This document shows, piece by piece, positions 10,172-20,400 of a stretch of 27,105 nt of DNA (its first letter is position 1; each line of letters begins with the position of its first letter). The stretch covers positions 1-27,105 of the IMG/VR virus record IMGVR_UViG_3300017751_000174; one strand, 5' to 3'. Below the pieces are notes generated by a model. The model was not told the DNA's origin. It did not search any database and saw nothing but the letters and a program-made list of their open reading frames with translations. A program made the translations under genes and the position numbers. Origin of the DNA: a virus.

Positions 10172-10357
10172 ATGACAAATATTAAAAGAGACAAAAAGAG
10201 TGGAGCTGTACTTAACACAGATGCAGCTGCGCTGAATAAATATAAAGTAGAGCGATTATATTATCGTAAAGTAGATAAACTACAAGACGACATTTTAGAA
10301 ATTAAGCGCAGCATAATTTCCATTTATGAGAGAATAGAAAAGCTGGAAACCAAATAA
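10172..10357 (+). CDS. Small charged helical protein, function unknown
   Basis: This 61-residue protein is rich in Lys, Arg, Glu and Asp. Residues of about 20-60 show hydrophobics spaced for a coiled coil (LYYRKVDKLQDDILEIKRSI onward to RIEKLETK). Small proteins with a similar opening (IKRDKKSGAVLNTDAAALNK) occur in this position in related marine myoviruses as I recall, always without a known function. The gene starts 10 bases after the large DUF4815 gene with AAGGCA ahead of the ATG. Its TAA stop overlaps the next ATG by one base (TAATG), a sign of translational coupling with the S74 fibre gene. A role as a small assembly or adaptor helix is only a guess. Confidence 0.75.
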   Translation: MTNIKRDKKSGAVLNTDAAALNKYKVERLYYRKVDKLQDDILEIKRSIISIYERIEKLETK

Positions 10358-11442
10358 TGGCTAAAAATATATCAAATGTAAATACTTCCGACACGTTTCA
10401 ACAGTGGTTAGATAAAACTAATGCTTTTGCTTCGGCGTTTAGAACAGATGTAGTTACAACTGGGTCTGGTGATACAGCTGGACAAGGTAATGCACAAATT
10501 ACTGGTAACTTTACAGCTGCTGCTTTTTTAGGAGATGTTCAGACTGATGCTATATCTGCAGAAACATCTTCTGCTGTTATTCAAGTTAATAGCCCATTTA
10601 AAGTTAATGGTGCATCACAAACAACTGCTACATTTTCTAACGGAACCGGTGGTCAAGTTGAATTTACTAATGGTAGTTTAACATGGGATGTTGGTTTAAA
10701 AGATAGTGGTGGTAATTTTCTTATTAACACTGGAGCCGGTGACTCTAAATTTGAATTGTCATCAGCTGGTACGTTAACTGTTCCAAACATTACAGTAACT
10801 GAAGACATCTCTGCTAATAATTTTATTGGTGATGGTTCTCAATTAACTGGAGTTATATCATCTGTTGCTCTTGACGATATATCAGATATTACACTTACAA
10901 ATGTACAAGGTGGCCAAGTATTAAAATATAACTCAAGTGCAGGAGCATGGGTTAACGATACAGATTTTGATGGTGGCTCTAATGTAAACGCTGCAACACT
11001 TGACAATTTAGATAGTACACAGTTTTTAAGAAGTGATGCTAACGACACATATACTGGTGATTTAACAGTATCTGGTGCTATTAACCAAACTGGAAATATG
11101 GCAATAGACGGTGCACTAACGGTTACTGGAGATATTACAACTAATTATAGTGCATCTGATGAAAGATTAAAAGAGAATTTAAAAGTTATTGAACAACCAC
11201 TAGAAAAAATAAATGCAATTAGTGGTTACACATTTAATTATAAAGATAAACCCCGAGAAACAGTTCCGGGAGTTATCGCACAGGAAGTTGAAAAGGTTCT
11301 TCCTAACGTTGTATTTGACCACGAAAGAGATGGTGGTACATATAAAGCCGTTCGCTATGACCAATTAATCCCTCTACTGATAGAGTCGATTAAAGAATTG
11401 AACGAAAAAGTCAATGAATTGCAAAATGAGTTGAATTCGTAA
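10357..11442 (+). CDS. Tail fibre with C-terminal S74 self-cleaving chaperone domain
   Basis: This 361-residue protein starts MAKNISNVNTSDTFQQWLD and has a long, low-complexity beta region that includes FIGDGSQLTG, a common fibre motif. From residue 267 on it shows the intramolecular chaperone (peptidase S74) domain: SDERLKENL, then INAISGYTFNYK, PGVIAQEVEKVLPNVV and YDQLIPLLIESIKELN with a coiled-coil end. Ser267 and Lys272 have the five-residue spacing of the S74 Ser-Lys dyad. By analogy with endosialidase and T5 fibres, the domain would trimerise the fibre and then release itself, leaving a mature fibre of about 266 residues. The start overlaps the preceding stop. The short length suggests a short fibre or whisker-like part and not a long tail fibre. 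Confidence 0.88.
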   Translation: MAKNISNVNTSDTFQQWLDKTNAFASAFRTDVVTTGSGDTAGQGNAQITGNFTAAAFLGDVQTDAISAETSSAVIQVNSPFKVNGASQTTATFSNGTGGQVEFTNGSLTWDVGLKDSGGNFLINTGAGDSKFELSSAGTLTVPNITVTEDISANNFIGDGSQLTGVISSVALDDISDITLTNVQGGQVLKYNSSAGAWVNDTDFDGGSNVNAATLDNLDSTQFLRSDANDTYTGDLTVSGAINQTGNMAIDGALTVTGDITTNYSASDERLKENLKVIEQPLEKINAISGYTFNYKDKPRETVPGVIAQEVEKVLPNVVFDHERDGGTYKAVRYDQLIPLLIESIKELNEKVNELQNELNS

Positions 11443-11463
11443 TTGGCAATTGGGTACTAACCT

Positions 11464-11471
11464 AATAAATA
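11464..11471 (+). promoter_or_regulatory. Late promoter, NATAAATA type
   Basis: AATAAATA lies in the 54-base gap after the S74 fibre and ends 25 bases before the ATG of the giant gene. The surrounding bases (AATAAATAATA followed by purine-rich sequence, then AGTCTAA next to the ATG) closely match the leader at 3100-3131. A strong ribosome site, AAAGGGA, lies between the promoter and the start codon. Confidence 0.68.
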
Positions 11472-11496
11472 ATAGAAATTAAAGGGAAAAGTCTAA

Positions 11497-14400
11497 ATGG
11501 CAAAAATTTCAGAATTACCTCCTATTACCGGTGCTAATACCAGGCCTGAGGATTTATTTGTAATTGTCAACCTGGTTCAAGGTGACGATGGTACGAGTAA
11601 CATTACTAGGAAAGAACTGGTTCAAGCTATTCAGTATGAGATTTTTGACCGCATCACAATCACTGGCGGTACAATATCCGGTGTTCAAATGCGAGACTCG
11701 ACTCTCGATAATGTTCGTATTGATAATTCAGATATTGAAGATACTAATTTTCTCAGAGGAACAATCCGAGATACTGAAATCTTTAATTCCACCGCTAATA
11801 ACATTACAATTACTTCATCATCATTTACTGATGGTTCTTTAGTATCTTCAACTGGTGAAGATTTAGCAATTGCAAACTCTTCGTTTACTGATGGCACAAT
11901 CACAGATTCTACTGGTAACAATGTAGTACTTACAAGTTCAGAACTAAATGATAGTACTGCAAACAATGTCGTAATAACAAATTCCGAGTTTAATGATGGT
12001 ACAGGAAATAATGTAACATTAACTAACTCAACTATTGATGATTCTACAATCACTGATAGTACTGCTAATAACGTAACAATTACTCAATCAACATTCGACG
12101 ATGGCGCATTAAGTAATAGCACAGCTAATAATATTACAATGACTTCTTCCACATTTGGAAGTGGTGATATATTTGATAGTACTGCTAATAACGTAACAAT
12201 TACAAATTCTGATTTCTCAGAAGGTACTGGTTCTAATAATACATTTACAGATACAACACTTCTTGGTGGTACTGCAAATGCTGTAATCATTACTAATTCT
12301 GAATTTAACGATGGTACAGTTAATAACACAATTATTACTTCATCTGAATTTAATGATGGTACTGGAAATAATGTAGTACTGACTAATTCAACCATTGATG
12401 ATTCTACATTTACAGATGGTACAATATCTAATACTGATTTCCAAGGTACAATGCAAGATGTTGTAGCTACCGATATGACAATCAGAAGCTCATCTGCAGA
12501 TGGTCTTTCTTCAAATAATTCATCGTTCGATAATGGCACGATGTCAGGGTCAGTATTTGATGGTGGTACAATATCAAACTCTAACCTTGTCGACTTCGAC
12601 ATGGACATTAATAAAGAGTTTGAAGCACCAATTACAGATGAAACATTCTTTGCTATTAAAAATGAGAAAACTGGTGAAACAGAAAAAATCAATTTTGCTC
12701 AACTTTACGATGAAGTATCTAAGAAAACAGCACAAGCTTTAAAAGTTAATGTAGACGCTGCATCTGGTGACGATAAAAATCCAGGCACAATGCTACAACC
12801 TGTACAAACATTAGAAAAAGCGTTTGAACTATGTTTAGAAAAAGCAGGTGGTGACTTAAACAGAAACGCAATTAACAACGCAGTTCATATATCAGTTGGT
12901 CCTGGTACATATTATACAAAAGGTAATCTCATGTTACCTGATGATTGTTCATGTACTTCAACAGCTGGTCAGTATGCTACTGTTATCGAATTACTTCCTG
13001 GATATGAAAACAATAACGGAATCTTAGTTGGTTCTGGTTGTTATGTTCAAGGCTTCGGTTATCAGAACTTCCAAGTTGATAACTTTGATTTCCCAGAGGG
13101 TGGATTTGCGATCGCATATCGACCTGGTGCTAAACTATTACGTTCACCTTACTTAAGAGATAGTACTCAGTTATCTAACTTCTTACGACAAGATGTTGAA
13201 CCACCTTTAAATCCTTATAACACAAAAGGTACTCTTGCTGACCTAGGTAGAGAGTTTACATTAGCAACTGGACTTACAGGTTCTTGGGCAATGGACGATG
13301 AGATTGTATTCTCATCTGGTGCTATCGGTTACTTATCTTGGGACGATGCACAAGACGCACTGAAAGGCGTATCTGGTGATATTGCTACTTATCGTAAAAT
13401 TAGAGTTCGTAACCTTAAGAATGGTCAAGGATTCGCGGTTGGTGACACAGTAACTTCAGAGTCAGGCGGTGTTGGTGTTATCGAATCAATTGGTATTGAT
13501 GACTTCCCGAACAGAGCAGTTGGAAGAGGTGGTGGTTGTGTACTTGCAGACAGAAGAGTACTAGACACAGACTCACTATATACTTACGTATTATGTTTTG
13601 GTTTCACACCTCGTACTCAAAACGGTTTAGGTTATGTTGCTAGAGATGGTGCTGGTGTTAACGGTATTGGTTCTCTATCCATCTTCGTACGATGTGCATT
13701 CTATGCATTGAATGGTGGACAGATGACTCTGAACAACTCAGGTACTCAGTTCGGTGACATCTCAATGAGAGCAAAAGGTACTACAGAGTTCTTTGCTCCT
13801 AAGTCAACTACTGCAACAATTATTGGTAATACAGCTTTTGCTGATACTATTAATACTCAAGCTGATGATATTATTGACGACATGGTTGTTTACTTAACAT
13901 CCAACACAGCAAACGGTGGATTAGGTTACCAAGAGTATGATTCAGAAAAATGTTTAAGAGATTCAGGTATTGTACTTGACGGAACAGGTTATGACATTGC
14001 TCTCGATACTAACTATTGGGGAAGACTTGGTGGAATTACATATAGGTCTCCTATCAGTTATGTTGTACCAGGTGAACAATTAGAAGAAACAAAAGGCGCA
14101 CTTGAATATCTAAGAGATAGAACAAAAGAGGTATTTGATAGTGGTAATCCAAAAGTTAATGGCCGTATTGATACTTCATTCAGCGAATTACTCAATGTAT
14201 TAGAGTATGGCGAAGAAAACATTAACCCAATTATTTGGCAAGATACTTCAGTTGCTCAAACTGCAGCACGTAACTTAATACAAGATAACAGAGATTTAAT
14301 TACTAACGAACTTATTGACTGGATTGAAAACAACGGTCAGTTCTATGCATACGACAGTGCAGCATGCAGAAGAGATGTTTCAGACTATATTCTTCCAGCT

Positions 14401-17400
14401 GTTAAAAACGATATGTTGTTTGACACAAACTATAATGCAGTAACTGCAGGTAGAGCTTATTATATGGCTACTGCAAAAACTGTTATGGAAAATCAAAACA
14501 ACGAAACAGTAGCTGCATACAAAAGATTAAAAGACCAAACAAACGAATTAATTGATGGCGATTCTTATCTTGCTTCACAAAGATTAGATGATAGCTTTGA
14601 TAATATATTAGAAATCTTAGAAAACAAAGGAACACAGTTTACTCCTACTGCTGCAACTTACGACCCAGAAACTGGGTTATCAGTTATCACACTCGGCACT
14701 AAGAAAGATTTCACACCATCAGCTGTTGACTATGACCCTGCTACAGGAATTATGACAGCAACTGTTGGTAAACATGCACTAACCACTAAAGACCATATAT
14801 GGTTTAAACCAGGTGGTATAACATTTAGTTGTGATGCAGGTTCTGGCGTACAAAATCATGCTGTACCTGAATCACATCACCCTTACTATAATAAACCATG
14901 TCCAATTACTAGTGTAACTTCAAACACTATTACAATGAATGTAGGAGTTGGTGGTCCAACTGGTCAACAAGTACATACCTTCGTATCAGCCGTACCAAAT
15001 GCTTTAACATCAGGCCACGGTTTAGGAGTTGGTAGAAAAGTATTATTAAAAACTGGTGGCTTAGTATTTACATGTGACAGAGATAATAATGCATCACGAA
15101 CAGGATATCCAAGAGCTTCTGACCCAGCTGCTGGAACACCGATTGAAGTTATTGGTGCAAATGAAACTAAGATTACAGTTAATGTTGGTAAATCTGCAAT
15201 TATAGATGACCATACATTTGTTGAAGCATTAACAAATTCAGTATCAGTATTAGGTGACGACATTCATTATAGTAATGACGTTCCTGCTAATAACGCTAAT
15301 GCTAGAAAACAACTTCAGAAGAACAGAGAGTTCTTGCAAGACCTAGTTGAAGGTTATATCAATGATACCTATTTCAGATATGATTCTGATAAGTGTCAAC
15401 GTGATATTAAATCTTATATTTTACCTGCTGTTGAAAGAGATATTCTAACAGGTTCAAACTATAATGCAATTCAAACTGGTATTGCATACAGAAGTGGTAC
15501 AACACTTGCAGATAATGTTATCAATGAGCAATTGGTAGAAACAACTGGTGCTATTAACGAATTACGAACAAGAGTTAATTTAGACAATACAGAAACTGGA
15601 TTCACAGTAACTGGTGCTACTTATGACCCAGCTACTGGAGACTTTACAGCAACTATTGGTACTGGACACGGTTTAGCAATTGGTGATTACATCATGTTTG
15701 CCGATGAAGGTATAACAATGAGTTGTGATATGGGAAGTGGTCAACAGAATCACACATCTCCACAATCACATCACCCATATTGGAGAACACCTTGCCCAAT
15801 TACTGGAGTAACTTCAACAACTATTTCTATGAATGTTGGAGATGGTGGAACTGGACAATATCCACATACCTTCGTATCAGCTGTTGCTAATGCTATTACT
15901 CCTGCTAAAGGAGTTGGTTTAAGCTTTACGCCAACAGATGCTTCATACGACCCAGAAACTGGAAGGTTTGAAGCAACAATCGGTCATCACCATTTACAAG
16001 TTGGAGATTACGTAAGGTTCTTATCAGGTGGTGTTACATTTAGTTGTGATACAGGAAGTGGAGTTCAGAATGACTCAGTACCTGCTGTAGGGCATCCTTA
16101 TTATAATCACCCTTGCCCAGTTCATTCAGTAACTGGAACATCCATCGTAATGTATGTTGGAACGGGTGGTACTAATCCTCATACCTTTGTATCTGCATTA
16201 GATAACTCAATTATAGAAATGAGAGCAATTGATGAAAATGCTTCTGGATTTAGAAGTAACGAATCATTCGATAAAATTGTTTCTATTGTTAATAGTTCAA
16301 ATAAAACTTACTCTACAAGTAATGCTACTTATGACCCAGTAACTGGTTTAACAGTACTTACAGTTGGTTCTCACGATTTACAAATCGGCGATGAGATAAT
16401 GCTTGCTCCTAATAGCTTGACATTTACTTGTGCTACTGATGGTAATGTTTCACAACATACTTATCCAACAACAACGATTACAAACTTTACACCTACTGGT
16501 GCTACTTATGACCCAGCAACTGGTGTATTCACTGCAGAAATTGGTAGTCATAAATTACAAATTGGTGATGAAATTGAAATCGCACCTAACAGTATTGTAT
16601 TTACTTGTGCACTTGATGGTAACCAAGTACAACATCCTGCGCCAGAACCACATCACCCATTCTATAAGAAGAAGATTAAGTTAACTGCAGTTACAGCAAC
16701 AGGAATTGAATGTAATGTTGGAGCTGTAGCAAATGGCGGTGGAGCACATACGTTTGAATCTGCAATCACAAATGCTATACAAGGTGAAAGAAAGCATCCT
16801 GCATACAAGAAAGCTGTAGTAGTTGCTGCTAAGACAGACACAACAATAACAATGAATGTTGGTACATCAACTGATACATCTACACATACATTCGTATCGG
16901 CAACTGCAGATAATGTTAAATCTGCTAAGTATGTTTCAACATATACACCTAGAACAGCTACTTATGACCCAGCAACTGGAGTCTTCGTAGCAACTATCGG
17001 TCAACACAATTTAGTAGCCGGTGATTATGTATCTATCGCACCTGAAAGCGTAGTGTTTACTTGTGCAATGGATGGTAATAGTTACGAACATGCTGTTCCA
17101 CAAGGACATCACCCATTCTATAAAGTACCAGTAATGTTATCTAGCGTTACTGCTGATACAATAACAATGAATGTTGGTACTGGACCTGGTGGAGCTCATA
17201 CATTTGTAAGTGCTCAAGTTGGAGCTATTGATTCTGATGCGTTAGTATTTACTGACCCAGCATCCTATGTTAAACATTACACACCAACAACAGCTACTTA
17301 CGACCCAGCAACTGGTGTTTCAGTTATTACTATGCCAGGGCATGATTTAACAACTGATGACTATATTGAGTTTACTCCTTATAGCTTCACTTATACATGT

Positions 17401-20400
17401 GCTCAAGATGGTAATGCTACTGAACATTCATATCCAAGAAAAGGAGATAGCAACTACAGAACTCCAATGGCAATTACAAATATTGCTGGTGATGATATTA
17501 CTGTTCAACTTGTTGTATCTTCTGGTGGTGCTCATACATTTGTAAGTGTTGAAAAAGACGCTGTATCTAAAGTTACTTATAACTCTCAAGGTCAATATGC
17601 TAGAGAGCAATTACAAACTAATAAAGATTACTTAGCTAAGAAAGTATCTGCTTACTTAGATTCACAATACTTCGTATTTGATGGAGTAAAATGTTCTAGA
17701 GATTCTGGATTTATTTTAGATTCTGTAAGACGTGATATTGCAACTGGTTCTACTTGGAATTCTCAATTTATGGGATTAGGCTACAGAACTGGTTCTGTAG
17801 GAGCTACTGAAGTAATCACCGAACAATTAACAGAAACTGTTGCTGCAATTAACTTCCTTAAAGGAAAGGTTGCTGCAGACCCAAGTGTTACAGGAACTGC
17901 ATTAACTCGTTCTAACCAACACTTTGATAAAATTATTGATATCATGCAAAACGGTGCTGCTAACACAGGTACTAAATCTTACGGTGCAGATGCTGCGGTA
18001 ACAATTAATCATAAAGAAGCAACAGATACATTATTATCCAATAGAGCATTTATTATTGCTGAAACTACTGCATATATTGCAGACCAATATCCATCACTAA
18101 CATATGATGTTGCATCTTGTGAAAGAGATACTGGTTATTTAGTTGACTCATTAATTCAAGATGTTAGATTTGGTGGTAATACATGTTCAGTTAACTTCGC
18201 AAGACTTTACTTTGAAAATGCTGTATCAGTATTAGCTGAAGACCAGAAAGTACCAACATATAAAACTTGGGAACATATTGCTGAAATTGCATATAAGATT
18301 GTTAGAAACATTACAATTACTCCTACAACAGGAAATGCAGTATCACAAGTAACTGGTGCTGATAGAGGTATTGAAGTTGCTAATGCTGCAAGAGATGCTA
18401 TTAACATTGTAACTCAAGTAATTAGTGATGATACTTTAGATTACTTACCTAAGTACATTGAACCTAATGTTGAAGCTGCTATGGCTTCTGCTGTTGCTGC
18501 AATTGATGGTATAACAGAAAATCTATCAGAAGCAGTAATTGATTACCTTAGAGATGAACATAACGGATTACCATATACTAAATCAGTTTGTGAAAGAGAT
18601 GTCGGCCTTATGGTTGATGCTATATCTCGTGATATCGAATATGGTGGTAATGAGAATACATTGGAAGTGTTTGATTACTACTTCAGAAGATTCGATTCTC
18701 AATCAGCTGATTACGAACAACAGCGTTCAGTTAACGTATTACCACTTGAAGTAAAAGGTCAGTTCAGAAGATTATCAGATTATGAAGATAATGCTAATGT
18801 ATCTGGTTTAAGAGAAGCGATCAACGTTCTTCCATACGAACAACGTAAACCAACAAAACAAGCATTTACAGTTCTTGCTGATAATGCTGCTGAAATTGTT
18901 GCACAAATTGGTAACGGTATTGTAGGAACTCAATATACTCCAACTAATGCTACTTATGACCCAGCAACTGGTGTATTCACTGCAACGATTGGTTCTCATA
19001 ACCTTGTTGAAGGTGACAGTATTTGGTTGAAGCCAGAAGGATTTGTATTCTCTTGTGATATGGGTGGCGGTGTTGCTAACCATACTTCACCTCAGGCTCA
19101 TCACCCATTCTATAATAAACCAGTAATTATTACGAACACAACACCTACTGTTATAACAATGAATGTTGGTGGCGGTGGTTCTGGTCAGTATCCACATACA
19201 TTTGTTTCTGCTGATGCAAATTCAATTAGTGATGGTCCTTATCAAATTACTGATGGTACTGCTGCTTCAGTATCAACAGGTACTGCTGTACATGACCTCA
19301 TTCAAACTATTGCAGACTTAATTGATGATACTAATATTGAAACATCTCAATTACCAACATTAACTAAAGCATCGTTTGACCCGAACAGAACACTAGCAAG
19401 AAAGAACATCCAACGTAACAGAGAATTTATTATCGAAGAATTACAAGGATACTTGCAAGACAGATATTATGTCTTCGATGGTGACAAGTGTAAAGCTGAC
19501 TTAGGATTTATTCTTGATGCTGTTAAAACTGATGTACTAACAGGTTCTAATTATAATTCTGTATACGCAGGACTTGCTTATAATATTGGAACTACAAACA
19601 CAACTAGAGTATTAACAGAACAATTAACAGAAACAATTTCTGGTATTAATTATGCTAAGAATCTTGTGCTTGAAGCTGTAACTGATGATGCTGCAAAATT
19701 AAGAGTAGAATCTAGCTTTAACGAAATCATAGACATTATGACTAATGGTAGAGGAGCAGCTGATGCTATTAACTTTACAACTAACGCAGCTAATGTTAAT
19801 CGACTTAATGCATCACAACAATTACAAAATAACAAAGTATTCTTACAAGCTGAAATAACTGCTTGGTTGGCTGCAAACAGACCTTCACATACTTACGATG
19901 TAGCAAAATGTGAAAGAGATACTGGTTACATGATTGATGCTATCTCGTTTGACGCACAACATCGTGGAAACTTTGGTACTATTAACTTTGCTAAATTATA
20001 TTTTGAAAATGCAATATTAGTTGGACTACCTCAAGACCAGGTTGAACCAACTGCTGCTGCATATATTCACTTAGGTGATTGTGCTGATTTAATTGTACAA
20101 GACCAAGATATTGGTGGATTAAAATCAGCAGGAAATGGCGAAACACAAAATATAAGTTCAGGCTCTGCAGGAGCTGCGATTGGTGCTGAAGTTGAAGGAT
20201 TATTTGATATTGTTGCTAATGCAATTACTAACAATACAATGTTATTAAGTCCTCCAGTTCAATTCCCAACACTTGGAAACTATGACGATGCAAATCAATC
20301 TGCATTTGGTGAAATTGAAGCTGTCAAATCAACTGCACAATCTGGTGTACTAAAACACTTATCACAACAATTTGAAGTACTTCCTTATAGTGAAGCGAAG

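Noticed and set aside
10235-10242. AATAAATA inside the 61-residue gene
   Set aside because: It encodes part of a conserved-looking NKYK stretch, and the downstream start is already coupled by the TAATG overlap.
11444-11456. Inverted repeat AATTGGCAATT after the S74 fibre as a terminator
   Set aside because: There is one central base and no room for a loop, the stem is AT-rich, and no T-run follows.
11685-12692. Long minus-strand frames opposite the N-terminal repeats of the giant gene
   Set aside because: They arise from the repetitive codon use of the + strand gene and show no recognisable protein.
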